Counted from the first letter of the stretch, positions 46,260 to 57,060 are shown. The stretch is DNA of 64,000 nucleotides from Thereva unica (GCA_949987705.1 OX465285.1:92141975-92205974); one strand, 5' to 3'. Notes: generated by a model not told the origin, from the letters alone. A program made the numbers and translations.

Positions 46260-46901
46260 GTAAACATGCTAAGGGCGTCCGACGAATCGCTTTACTCAGC
46301 GACTATCAAAACCGAATAAAAAACGCCGATTAATAGGAAGGTGCACATTCTGTAGACCACTCTGATGGCGACATCGCCTAGTGTGGCGACCGAATCAATC
46401 TTATAGGGCGACGGCGACAGTGCACACAAATTAAAAAGCACACACAAGAATAATCATGGTCGACATCCGAATGCTACACACGCGCACAGGAACCTAAGAG
46501 AATAGCAACACAATCCCATGTCACACCGCCCAGGCAACTTTGAGCGGCGACGGCTACGAAATAGAACTTGGATTGATTGAGTCGCCACTCTCGGCGACCT
46601 TGTCGTCGAGTGGTCTGCATATTGTGCTGCACCCTTCATACTCATAGAAAAGCTGTGTGTTCTATTCGTTTTTGCCAGTCGCTGTGGAAACTATTTTCGC
46701 CCTTAGCATGTTTACAGCATATTTCTATTTCGTAGGCGTCGCCTGTCAAACTTGCTGAGTGCTATGGCATGAGGTTGTGTTGCTATTCTCGTGTGTTGCT
46801 GTGTGCGTTGTAGTATTCGGCTGTGCAAGATGGGTATTCCGGTGTGTTTCATTCGCCTTGGCCTAGGAAAATAGTTTCGCCGTCGCCCTTAGCATGTTTA
46901 C
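46260..46901. mobile_element. Foldback-type element with long inverted arms and a duplicated right terminus
   Basis: GTAAACATGCTAAGGGCG at 46260-46277 is mirrored by CGCCCTTAGCATGTTTAC at 46884-46901 and again at 46698-46715. Inner parts also pair: CCGAATGCTACACACGC, GAGAATAGCAACACAA and CCCATGTCA on the plus strand near 46467-46525 match the minus strand of 46758-46850. GTGGCGAC..GAATCAATC (46383) pairs with GATTGATTGAGTCGCCAC (46568). The unit is thus built of inverted copies of the same modules. The sequence AATCGCTTT..CAGCGACT.TCAAAA.CGAATA behind the terminus recurs at 54565-54620. Confidence 0.7.
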
Positions 46902-48339
46902 GGCATTAGACAGTTGGGCGAGTACATTGCCTTCTGCTAGACCGATATAAGATTCTCACAACTCCCACCATCACATGCCCCGGTTCGACAACGCCGATGC
47001 GCCTGAGCGATGTGATGGGACCCTTTAAGCCCTCAGAAGAGGCAAGCCTTGTCGCCGTAGACGAGGAGAAGCTGCCGTACAGCCGTTTTATGGTCGAGTA
47101 CTTCGCGACTGCAACAGATATGATGATGATGATGATAAAGTGAGTAGGGATCGAAAACAGGACCCTGAAAAAGCTAAATTAATGTAGCTAATTGAAGATT
47201 GTGTTCAGAGCTACTTTTTCTTAGCCTAGAGATATTTTATTGCGAACGATATGCGATAAAACTGAGTTAAGTTCAAACCTTTATCATATATTTTTTTTAA
47301 AGCAAATTTACATGTTTTACTGCATCGAAATATATCAGTCCCTCAATTCGTTATGCATCCATTGTACAAAAGCAAGTGTTTTCTGGTTCAATCATTCTAT
47401 ACACCCCTGGGAATATTCTGTCTGTTTTTGGCTCTCTTAAAAACAAAACAATATCTCAACAAAAATCTCGTCATACAGCAGCACACACAATAAATCTTGA
47501 ATAACATTTTTCTTCCATCTTAAACTTGAATATCATTCTCCTTTATTTTCCATATAATATTTTATAGTAGATATATGTATGTGTGTATAGTTTGGCAAAT
47601 ATCCAGTCATATTTATCCTCTGGGATTATAAACTTGCAGTTTGTTTAAATATTCATCAGAGAACGTTTTGCTTTGACAGTGCACTTATGCCAGTGGAAGC
47701 TCACATGAATGAATTTAATATCATTCGACCCTTTTGATGTCAGGATATCTCTGATGACGACAAGATTTAATCCTTTATACAAAATGACGCTTTTTATTAC
47801 AATGTACATTCATGCATATATTCTTTAGTCATATACGTATACTGAAAAACCAAATTACAACATGCATAAGGAAGCATAAGGGATGAAATTATCTTGCATA
47901 AAGTGGTATTCCTTCTTAACAAGGGAACCCCAGCGCGCGCATAGCACACACAAGGATATTCCAGAAGGATGCATTTTATATAACATGCTAAACATAGGGA
48001 AATTTACAGAAAGGCTAATTGAGCTCATTAACTGTAAATTTTAGTGTCTTATTATGAAGATTTATCACAGAATCAAGGATATTATGTAAGGATTTGCACT
48101 AGTCATCATCGTATTTTCTCCCTTTCTTCATATCCTGGGATATTATTCAATTTTACTGCAGCAGCGCAGCGAATCGTTTGTTTAATTTCACATAAGGACT
48201 GTTCCGACCCAGCATAGACGGTGTACTAATGTACCGTGTCCCGTCCTCTGTATATGCCTTGTGCTTTATCCCTTTTCTGTGGCAAGATAAAATATGAGTT
48301 TTGACAATGAAAGCTTTAGCTTGCGTTAAACATTAACAA
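46902..48339. other. Unassigned stretch with a family D scrap
   Basis: 46980-47105 holds another family D scrap (CTGCCGTACAGCCG..TGGTCGAGTACTTC). A GAT repeat lies at 47122-47137. Beyond that the DNA is AT-rich, and no gene is supported. Confidence 0.45.
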
Positions 48340-48480
48340 AGGTGTACCCGGCTCCGTTGTTAGCACAGAAGGAAATACCTTTACACCAGCCCTAGCACAG
48401 GAGCAGAGCGAAGATCTGGGTTCGGCTTGACTCTGGGAAGCAGCCCTCGATAGTATTAAATTTTCAGCGACGGCTATGCA
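48340..48480 (+). repeat. Candidate tRNA-derived SINE head
   Basis: TTGTTAGCACAGAAGG at about 48356-48371 fits box A (TRGCNNAGNGG), and GGGTTCGGCTTGACTC from 48419 fits box B (GGTTCGANTCC) loosely, at a distance somewhat larger than in a tRNA. A pair of CCTAGCACAGGAGCAG-like stretches lies between. Only one copy was noticed, so this is weak. Confidence 0.35.
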
Positions 48481-50287
48481 AGGAGAGACTGGTGAATCCT
48501 TGAATCATTTTCGAAAGTATTTTAATAAATTTTTGAAAGTTTCAGAATTTTTCGCTCAGTTTTAGTGCCATAATCCCGACATCTTCTCGTGAGATACTGA
48601 TTAGCTCGAGGGCATCATTGTGCATCATGTATGATGATGGGAAAAGGGATGAGAGTAAAGAAAGATATAGTGGGGGTGAAAATGATTCTTACACTTTCTT
48701 AGAATTAATCTTGCTTGAATGCATACAAAAGTTGAATTTGTGAGAAGTTTAATATAACCAAGATCAAATGGTATAAGTTGAACTTACTAACCTTAAAGAA
48801 GATTCTTTTACAAGATCTGAAAACTTTATTGTAAGTCGAAACTCTGGCTTGTTTTTGAAAGATTCAGACTGGAGCCCTTTCTGTATCAAGATTACGAAAA
48901 TTTGAAACTAGATTAACTTTAAAAACAATCACAAAAATTAGTAAAAAAAATCAAGCTATATAGAAAATAATGTACTCGATTGTTTCGAAATCACATTGCA
49001 TGAGTTCATGGATAACTTCAACCTCCGGCTTCACCCTTACACTATCATCTGCATATGAATCATTTTATGATAAGACTTACATGTTAAAAGATTTTTTAAA
49101 ATAAGAACTGATATTTTACCTTTGACCCTGAATACAAAAATTTGCTCCAAATCAATCATCGCTATTCACATGGGCCCCTCATGCTGCATAAGTACAATAC
49201 AAGTCGGATACTAACCAAGAGCGGTGAATTTGACACAGCCTGTTGTAGGTGATTCTTGATCTACCTACAAAAAAAGTAGTACAAAGAACTTTTGCAGGAA
49301 GCACGTCATGGTACCAGGGTGGGTTTTTCTTCATCAAACGTATTTTTAGTAATTTAGCATAGGTTGAAATTGGCATTGATTCGATTGCCACGGATTGAAT
49401 TAATTATGTTGATTTGGATATTTTGATTTGAATATTGATAATGTGGATTCCCTTCTAGTTCTCATAAGTATTCAGTGTCCACTCTGAATAGGGCGCTCAT
49501 GTCCAGGTCCGTGATGGTGCACGGTGTTAAGGTAATACCTGCAAAGTCTCAACCCCCTAGCTACGCGCGCCGGTCCGGTTTACTAGAGAAAATGGTGTGG
49601 GTAACCGCAATGGCATATTTTAAGATTTGGCGCCCTGGGCCTAGAACATTTGCGCCCCATACATTAATGGAACAAAAAGTAATACACCGTAACGTAAAAA
49701 TACCGTAACGTCTCAAGAAGTTTGTTTTAAAAGGACACTCTTGTAGATCATTTGCAAGATCAATAAACTACAATAATTGTTGGAGTTTTATAGCGTTATC
49801 TCCTAATTTCCACTTCAGATATTGCATCCAATTTACATAAGAGTGCAAATTTGGCAGTTATTGCTGTATAGGATTGCGATTGTCTCTGTATTTTTCTGTG
49901 GAGTTATTCTTAGCTGTAGCCGCTATAGTTGAGCCGGACTTACACAAGGCAGTACATTTCTCCCTTACACGATGTTAAATTGTACTGAGGGCTTTTTTCA
50001 AAATCCTGGCTCAAAAATAGTGTCCTATTGGTATATGAGCGTGTATCGAGATAAATGAAGCGAGGTGTGATTGTGTATCCTCTTCGAGCAAGGCCCTCAC
50101 ATATGTATACACTGTGGAGGCATATGTTTCTTACTTAATCTGAGGCAGTTTAATGTATATTAGAGTTAAAATCATAAAAAAAAATACCTTCATTGGTATT
50201 TATTTTCTTTCATTCTTTAATTTCATTGTTTTTGTCATTTTGGCATATCAATGGCACCTCGCCTTATTTTTGAAGTATGACACTGTA
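48481..50287. other. Unassigned AT-rich stretch
   Basis: No gene supported. At 49628-49672 GGCGCCCTGGGCCTAGAACA and TTGCGCCCCATACATTAATGG resemble the subterminal part of hAT family F, perhaps a small relic. Confidence 0.4.
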
Positions 50288-50873
50288 TAGTACGGGAGGT
50301 AGCGTCACAAAACGTGTTTCATTGGATCGTGGCTGAAAATTTGTGGGATTGTAGTACCTGAGGCATCCAAAGCGAAAGGCAAAAGTCCGCCATGCGAATC
50401 TGTACAGTTCGTCCTTGAGATGCCGATAAACAGGGCAAATATAGAAGGGGACATGTTTCATGGGGTCGCGACTGAAATGTTGTCAGAACTATTGTTTATA
50501 TTCCTATAAACATGAAAAAGTATGTCCGCCACTTACCTTCCTTACTTAACCCACGTCCGCCAATTTTTAAATGTTGCTAAAAAAAAGTAGGGGGTTGATC
50601 GTTTGGATCGTCGACGGACTTTGTGAATTTGGAATGTTTATGTTTCAAATAAAATTGTAAACCACGTCCGCCAAATGAAATATGTACTAAACCCCCTTAA
50701 AATAGATTTTTAAAATTTTTTTATTACCATTCATTTGAAAAATTTGTTATTCGATTTTTTTTATGAAAATTGGTTTCTTAGGGTTTTTTGGGGTGCTGTA
50801 TCCAAATTTGAGTTTAGAATTTCAAAATTGTCAATAACACCCAATATGGCAGTCCAAAATTATAAAAAAAGAG
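50288..50873 (+). repeat. Left inverted arm of the PIN/XPG-carrying element
   Basis: About 586 bp, matching the right arm in reverse with about ten substitutions seen by eye. It holds about 33 bp near 50717-50750 (ATTACCATTCATTTGAAAAA) that the right arm lacks. The octamer GTCCGCCA occurs four times (50385, 50524, 50556, 50667); two of these sit in a longer CCACGTCCGCCAA (50551-50563, 50662-50674). Such subterminal repeats are usual transposase-binding sites. The minus frame 50264-50461 is the mirror of 53423-53600 and probably not a gene. Confidence 0.9.
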
Positions 50874-50979
50874 AGAAAAGTTTTATGTCGCGCCAGACAC
50901 TTCTTACTTTGTGGAGTAATATGGCCCTTATAGCAGTGAAGGGAGGGGTGACTCCTGCATGGTCTTCTCATATTTTCAG

Positions 50980-52949
50980 TATTTCCTTATTCGCCTTCGT
51001 GGCAATTAGGAGAAGAGCAAAGAAATGTATTTGTTACAGAATGTTCGACAGATCCTACTAGGTTCGAGCGCACAATCCATCGAAACCGACTTCGGACATT
51101 CACTGAAGCTCGGAAGAAAAAGCCTGTGCAGGTAATAAGTTCAATCCGAACATCTTAATTTTAATTTTCTTCGAACGTCTCAACTTTTTAAATACAAACT
51201 GTCCGCTGAAATATGCCAGTCTAATTTTGGTGCACACTGACTTATTTGCTATTATTATAATTATTTCCAGATGAAGTTGGAGCGTGATATGTTCGGAAAA
51301 TTACTATTAATTTCCTTCAAGAAAACTGTTGACTTGGAAAGAGTGTTAACGTATCCTTTGACTCCAATTCCATTAGCACTGTGCCATCCGGTAGGGACCG
51401 TTAGGAAAACGGATAATATGGCGTTGATGAAAACCTTCAAAAACATCATTACATCAAATTCTCCTATATTCAACGATGTCACCATTTATGATGGGATGCT
51501 GGTGCTTCAGTCTTTGCGAGACTTGCCGCAATCAATTGGAGGCGTTGCAAAGAAGTTCGTACAAGCGATCACCAGTTCCGACGCTCGAACGGTGATTGTT
51601 GTTTTTCAACAAATGACTTCACCCTCCATCTGGGACCATCACGCGTCTTCAAGAGACTCTACCAAAGATAAAATTTGGGTCATCAAAGGAGGCAATCAAC
51701 CTCGGCCTCCACGTTTTGCTGAAGAATTGAAAAACCCCAAATTCCAACGACCTTTAATAGAGTTTCTCATTGACCATTTGAAACAAAAAGAGTTCGTGCC
51801 ATTTGTGGGTTCGAGAAAACTGTACATCGACTACTTCAACTGTTACGAGTATCAAGTTTATAATGAAAAACTTGAAAGAGATATCAATCAGGATTTTTCG
51901 TCTTTTAGTCCAACCAAGGATACTATTTGCAAAATAGTATTTCACACTACAAAAACACCTGAAGATCGATCAGTTACTATTCGATGTGCTGAGGGAGACT
52001 TGTTGCCTGCTTTGTTGGTCAATATGTCTCACTTGAATGAAAATGTCAAAGTGACTCTCCACACCGGGACAGGTAAGAACGAGAACTTCATCGATGTGAA
52101 CGACTTGTACGACACCTTAGGAGCAGACATATCGAGGGCTATGCCAGCATTCCATGCATTGACTGGATGTCAAAACAACCCAAGTTTTCATAATAAAGGA
52201 AAATCTAATCCTTTCAAAGCCCTGAAACAACCACGGTTTCATAAAGCGTTCAGAAGTCTCTCAGAAAACCACCCACACTATGACGACGCCACTTTGAATA
52301 CTATTGAAGAGTTCGTCTGCATAATGTACGGTCATAATACCATTAAAAAAGTGAACAAAGCTAGGCTTGCAGCTTTTCACAAAGCGTACGACACCATCGC
52401 GATTACAGAGCTCACTGAAAGTAACGTCAAAAATTTCGACGCCTCGTGCATGCCGCCTTGTCCGTCTGAGTTGAAACAACAAATTCTGCGAGCAGCCTAT
52501 ATAGGACAAATGTGGACTGGCGCTCATCTACGAATTCAAATACTTCCGGATCAAACTACGAGTGGCTGGACGAAACGAGAATCGGGTGAACTAGACTTTT
52601 TATGGTTCACGGGAGAACAGTTGCCAAGTTCAATCATTGATATAACCTTATCACCAGAAGGTGCAATCGAAGGTAAGCTAAATATATTTGAATGAAAAAT
52701 GTGGACGGGTTTAAAAATCTGATGTAAAAACAACAATTTTGTGTTTGCCAAGTTCATTTTTACAGCCATCGCTTTCATTATTCTAACCCGTCCAAATAGA
52801 TGCACTTTGTTTTTTTTTCTATTTAATTTTTCAATTTCCAGGATTCAGGCGATAACGACGAGGTAGAAGAGTCTGAAATAGATGATGAATCTGAAGACGA
52901 TGATGATGATGATGATGATTATGATGATAATGATGACGATGATGAATAA
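50980..52949 (+). CDS. PIN/XPG-like (FEN1-fold) transposon protein, at least three exons, 5' end not found
   Basis: Exons inferred as 50980-51131 (acceptor TTTTCAG, donor CAG/GTAATA), 51271-52672 (acceptor TTATTTCCAG, donor G/GTAAGC) and 52849-52949 (acceptor ATTCAG, TAA at 52947). Splicing keeps one frame throughout, giving VTECSTDPTRFERTIHRNRL before the Met at 51271. Counting from that Met: DMFGKLLLIS (6-15), LTYPLTPIPLAL (26-37), YDGM (73-76), FHALTGC (294-300), NKGK (309-312), IEEFVCIMYG (345-354), PPCPSELKQQILRAAYIGQMW (395-415), and a tail that is almost all Asp/Glu. This order matches a PIN/XPG-like family abundant in fish, cnidarians and arthropods and linked to transposons. Expected acidic positions are changed: VFD to VFQ (113), EADT to TKDT (215-218), DDTD to AEGD (240-243), GCD to GCQ (301); D74 remains. 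An upstream stop at 50949-50951 means the start lies in an earlier exon or is lost. AATAAA follows at 52945-52950. Confidence 0.8.
52869..52946 (+). repeat. GAT-type tract coding the acidic C-terminal tail
   Basis: A (GAT)n-like run inside the third exon, read as a string of Asp with a few Glu, Tyr, Asn and Ser. Acidic tails often mediate binding to basic chromatin proteins; here it may equally be slippage in a microsatellite that happens to be in frame. Confidence 0.8.
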
Positions 52950-53043
52950 AAACATAATCATAGAAGATATATTTGTAAAAATAAAACAAACTGAAATAAT
53001 ATACATTAAAATTGTTTTTTTCAATTTCACATAAAATTTCACA

Positions 53044-53596
53044 CTCTTTTTTTATAATTTTGGACTGCCATATTGGGTGTTATTGATAATTTTGAAATTC
53101 TAAACTCAAATTTGGATTCAGCACCCCAAAAAACCCTAAGAAACCAATTTTCATAAAAAAAATCGAAAATTTTAAAAATCTATTTTAAGGGGGTTTAGTA
53201 CATATTTCATTTGGCGGACGTGGTTTACAATTTTATTTGAAACATAAGCATTCCAAATTCACAAAGTCCGTCGACGATCCAAACGATCAACTCCCTACTT
53301 TTTTTAGCAACATTTAAAAATTGGCGGACGTGGGTTAAGTAAGAAAGGTAAGTGGCAGACATACTTTTTCATGTTTATAGGAACATAAACAATAGTTCTG
53401 ACAACATTTCAGTCGCGACCCCATGAAACATGTCCCCTTCTATATTTGCCCTGTTTACCGGCATCTCAAGGACGAACTGTACAGATTCGCATGGCGGACT
53501 TTTGTCTTTCGCTTTGGATGCCTCAGGTACTACAAACCCACAAATTTTCAGCCACGATCCAATGAAACACGTTTTGTGACGCTACCTCCCGTACTA
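53044..53596 (-). repeat. Right inverted arm of the PIN/XPG-carrying element
   Basis: About 553 bp, reverse match of 50288-50873. TGGCGGAC occurs at 53212, 53322 and 53492; the fourth site is changed to TGGCAGAC near 53352. TTGGCGGACGTGG is at 53211-53223 and 53321-53333. Frame 53423-53740 begins in the arm and runs into flanking DNA, so it is not accepted as a gene. Confidence 0.9.
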
Positions 53597-54319
53597 GTAC
53601 TACTGGGTCAAAAGAAAAAAGAGGCACCTCTTATAAACTCATTTTATAATCGTGTACTACCCAAGACTACTAGCCTCTTCAAAATCATCAGCGTCTGCCT
53701 CGAAATGTTGAAGTTTTGGATTTTACCGAAATTCCGATAATATAACCGTTTCTAGAGATTTGAGAGTGAAATTGAGCCAATAGACCTGCCGCAATTCATT
53801 TTTAGCCAATCCTTTTTGGCGGGCAGTCATTTTTTATATCGTCAGGAACCGCTATTATTTCCTTCCAATTTTTATCAGGGCTAGCACAGGTACCGTCCTT
53901 ATCTGACCACCGCGTAGTAACAAATAGTTCACAGTTACATTTTTAGGGCTTATTTAGTAATTTTATACGTTCGATTAATGCTGAAAAAAGGACACATAGC
54001 TGTTGCAGCAACACACAAATCTGTGTAGCTTCTGAGCAGCTACCGATGATCCGATCAAGTTCAACTAATGTACGGCACCTATGTTACATACTGAAATTTT
54101 TCCTTGATCTTAGCTTGTCGGTCACTATACTGCCAGCCCAACCATACTGCCTTAAGATAGACCTCTGCAATTGTTAATGTCGATATTCAGTATTTTGAAG
54201 GTATCCATAACGACTAACAGTATATGTTCTACTTTGTGACCAGTGCTTGGCAGAAAGGACAGAATCATTTAACTTGAAAAAAATCTCACAAATATTAGAT
54301 ATCTAAGCAGAATAGGACT
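53597..54319. other. Unassigned flank of the transposon
   Basis: 53631-53668 (AAACTCATTTTATAATCGTGTACTACCCAAGACTACT) is repeated with few changes at 56843-56878. No gene supported. The shared piece suggests the transposon landed in or beside an older repeat. Confidence 0.45.
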
Positions 54320-54462
54320 GGTAGCTGACTGTAGTTGTCGGTCTGGCGGGGCATCTTCCGAAACTGCGGAGCACTTGCTGCTTGACTGTGAAGCTACAAC
54401 GAGATCGAGATTAACTCTCCTACATCGTAACTTCCCGCTCCCAGTGAGATTTAGGATCTGAG
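54320..54462 (+). pseudogene. LINE 3' coding fragment with CxC..ETAEHLL..C motif
   Basis: One frame reads ISRIGLVADCSCRSGGASSETAEHLLLDC then EATTRSRLTLLHRNFPLPVRF and a stop. C.C......ETAEHLL.DC is the cysteine-histidine motif near the C-terminus of R1/I/LOA-type LINEs, like 25744. Only this short end is present. Confidence 0.6.
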
Positions 54463-54559
54463 TCTAAACTCAATTTTTGGGCTATATTAAAAGTCTGTAC
54501 TGTGTATTACGTAATACACGAGGGGCGCTTCGCAAACCCATCCCACAGTACCCATGCAA

Positions 54560-54640
54560 CTTTACAAAATACAAAAGCGGTGTATTCTATTCGCTTTTGA
54601 CAGTCTCGGTGGAAAGCGATTCGACGGTTGCCCCGCATTA
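54560..54640 (-). repeat. Fragment related to the foldback element at 46260
   Basis: On the minus strand CGTCGAATCGCTTTCCACC, GAGACTGTCAAAAGCGAATAGAA and TACACCGC match the sequence just inside the terminus of the element at 46260-46901. The AGGG terminus itself is not present here. Confidence 0.55.
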
Positions 54641-55016
54641 ACCAGAAGGTTTTTAACCAAATAAAATAGGTCGCAGTGTCCGGCCAGACGTCCCAAAACA
54701 AGAATGAATGAATGGATCTCGCAATTAAAGAAAGCTGATCTATATTTTTATAAACGTTTTCTCTCAGTGTATTGCAACGATTATTAAAAGCTTCCAAAGC
54801 TGAGCACGAGGAAACTTGCGCCGCTCCTCGCAGCCTGTCGCCCCGGGCCATGGCCCACATGGCCCTAGGGTAAATACGCCACTGGGTAACCGTCGAGAAG
54901 CAAAACGTTTATTCGATATTAAAAGTAATATGAACTCTATTAGTTCATTACGCCTACAGCACACAGTTGCATTATATTTACTCTGACGATTTGATTTTTT
55001 TTTTGTCTATGAAGCC
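54641..55016. other. Unassigned stretch
   Basis: The minus frame 54507-54860 (117 codons) covers repeat DNA and is unrecognised. CAGTGGCGTATTTACCC on the minus strand at about 54885 looks like a hAT-type end, but no partner terminus or duplication was found. Confidence 0.35.
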
Positions 55017-55209
55017 TTCTCTCTCTTCTCTTTGATCCTTTAGCTGGTGGTCCGGGTGGGATACACCGCAACCGATTTGCTGCTGTCGGTGCCGCTTTAA
55101 CAAATGCGGTTTCTTGCCTAGTTTCTTCGGTTTCCCCATTCTGGACAATTCGGCAGGTCGACAACCCTCCTCCTTTCACACCCTGAGCTTGGGACCAAAC
55201 AACGGCGGA
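55017..55209 (-). repeat. SINE-like RTE derivative, copy 2
   Basis: Reverse-strand copy of 163-353: CCGCCGTTG, CAGGGTGTGAAAGGAGGAGG, GTCGACCTGCCGAATTG, GAAACCGAAGAAACTAGGC, AAGCGGCACCGACAGCAGC, then GGATCAAAGAGAAGAGAG. It is very similar to copy 1 along its whole length. No target duplication was certain. Confidence 0.8.
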
Positions 55210-56840
55210 TGAAAACTTAGATATGAATGAAAAATAAAATTAAGTTTTTTGGTAGCTATTATGGTAGGCCATTATTCTTGCGGTTCAATTTTTATTAATA
55301 TAGAGGTTTGTTTTGTTTCTTGCCAACACTGATTGCCTGGACTTACTTTTGAGTGTCACTATAGGAGGTATAGCATGTAAGATGGAAAACGTCGTGGTAC
55401 CAGGGCGGGTTTTGTCCAGATCACTCATAGAAATTCCTTTACATCAAATAACATCATCAACACGCATTCCCCTTAAGATACAAATTCCCGGAAACCTTAA
55501 CAATCCAGAATACCACCCAAAAAATGATAAAAGAAAAACGTTATTAAACACAGGCGAATTCCCCCTCCAAAAACAACTTAATGAGTAAAATCTACATGCA
55601 CGCACAAAACTTTCTTTCTTTCTGCCATGAAAACTCCTCTCCACGGCTATCCAAAAAAAAAATACAACTTTACTATCCATATAAAAAAAAAGTTATTATT
55701 GTAATAAAATTCTTATTCACATCTAATATCGTCAATTTCTCATGCCATTATTCCCTTATGTTCCTAGCAATACATCAAGAACTTGTATACATATAAAAAT
55801 ACCAGAAAAAAAAAGAAAAGAAATCTCCTTTCTTCTATATGATGAAACTTTCACCGAAAAAAAAAATATAACTTAGAGAGGATATGCCTATAGTGTGTAT
55901 AGGGGGAAGAGATTTTCATCCATTTAAAGACAACGCGCTCTATTCTATTTAAAAGGATGCTTTACATCCTGTAAACAAGGAATTTTTCTTTTTGTTCCTA
56001 CTACCAGAAAAAAAAAATTATACAAGAACAAGTTGTATGCGTAGCGGAGAAAACTAGCAGAGAAAGTTATAAAAGGAGGCTCAAAATGGAAGCAGTTTTA
56101 CGACAGAAGGATATTATTTGGTAGATTTTATTATCTAAGTTTTTGTATGTTATGCAATAAAAATTGAAAGTCTGAATAGATTAAATCCAAGCTCTTGCCA
56201 TAGAAGAATAGAAGCAGCTATTTTATATTTAGACGAGACTTGGTGTTGTATGACAAAAGGACCGTTTGGCGATCTTAGATATTATTTCATAAAAGTTAAT
56301 AAAAATTTTAGGGTAGATTAATGGTAGTTAATAATTTTTGTGGGCAAATAATAGGGGAGAAATAGAGGGCTTCAATAGGTACTCTACGAATTTTATTGAA
56401 GAAATCCTCAAAACTTAAATCATTTCATATATTTCCTGTCTTAGTAGCGTAGGGACTAAGGTGTCCTAATGGCACCACGCAATGAACAACGAAAGCGCTG
56501 GGAGTGGAGTATTAACTAAATGATTACGCAATATTACGCAGTATTAAATTATATTTTCTCCCCCGAATAAGAGGTTTGTTGCTCGCAGCTACCTAAGCAT
56601 ATTGGACAGTAGCTTTATGTTACTGCCAACCGTGATTCCAAATTTCGAGAGAGCTACTGTAATGAGGACTTTTGATTGGTTGCTCGAAGAGGCCAATCTC
56701 AGATTACCGTCTAAAAACGAAATTTGGAATATCTCTAAGACGCTAACGCGGCGCAGTCATAATATAGAAGTACCACCGGCCTTAAGATTGGGGCTGGGCT
56801 CGCCGGAGGGGTCGTTGTCGAAGTGTTCTCGCAACACTCG
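55210..56840. other. Unassigned AT-rich stretch
   Basis: Frames at 55313-55588 and 56602-56856 (plus) are open but unrecognised; the latter (NFERATVMRTFDWLLEEANLR) looks more protein-like than most but has no family I can name. No splice-linked exons were seen. Confidence 0.4.
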
Positions 56841-57060
56841 CAAACTCATTTTATAAACGTGTCCTACTCAACACTACTTTACTTCGAGGAAGATGGGTAT
56901 GTCCATTACGTTCTCTGTGAATGTCCTTCGACAGTGTGCAGCAAGGATCAATATAGATACATTTACAAAAAACTTTAGGATTGAGGAGAACCTCTCAAAA
57001 CTTTTGGGGCTCCCATAGTCCCAAAAGGACGACCTACGAGGACAGTTGGATTATTCTGAA
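56841..57060 (+). pseudogene. Possible LINE C-terminal fragment
   Basis: Reads LYFEEDGYVHYVLCECPST followed after a stop by GAPIVPKGRPTRT. EED.Y.H.VLCECP resembles the Cys-His motif E..E.HLLC.CP seen at 25744. Its start overlaps the 38-bp repeat shared with 53631-53668. Confidence 0.45.

Larger units (their letters stand above)
50288..53596. mobile_element. Long-inverted-repeat DNA transposon with a PIN/XPG-like gene (Academ-like), about 3.3 kb
   Basis: Two arms, 50288-50873 and 53044-53596, are inverted copies of each other. Outer ends read TAGTACGGGAGGTAGCGTCAC. The gene lies wholly between the arms. Target duplication: GTA flanks the unit at 50285-50287 and 53597-53599 if the end is TAGTAC; alternatively GTAC flanks an end starting GGGAGG. 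Academ elements have 3-4 bp duplications and encode an XPG-like nuclease, which fits. I recognised no helicase or classical DDE domain, so the element is either non-autonomous or differently organised. Superfamily name is inference. Confidence 0.8.

Noticed and set aside
50264..50461. Frames 50264-50461 (minus) and 53423-53740 (plus) as paired conserved proteins
   Set aside because: Their near identity follows simply from lying in the two inverted arms; it is not independent evidence of protein conservation.
50735..51061. 108-codon plus frame as the first exon of the PIN/XPG-like protein
   Set aside because: It is in another frame from the exon that continues the family sequence, and half of it is arm sequence.
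54507..54885. A complete hAT element ending CAGTGGCGTATTTACC
   Set aside because: One end looks right but no matching second terminus or 8-bp duplication could be found.
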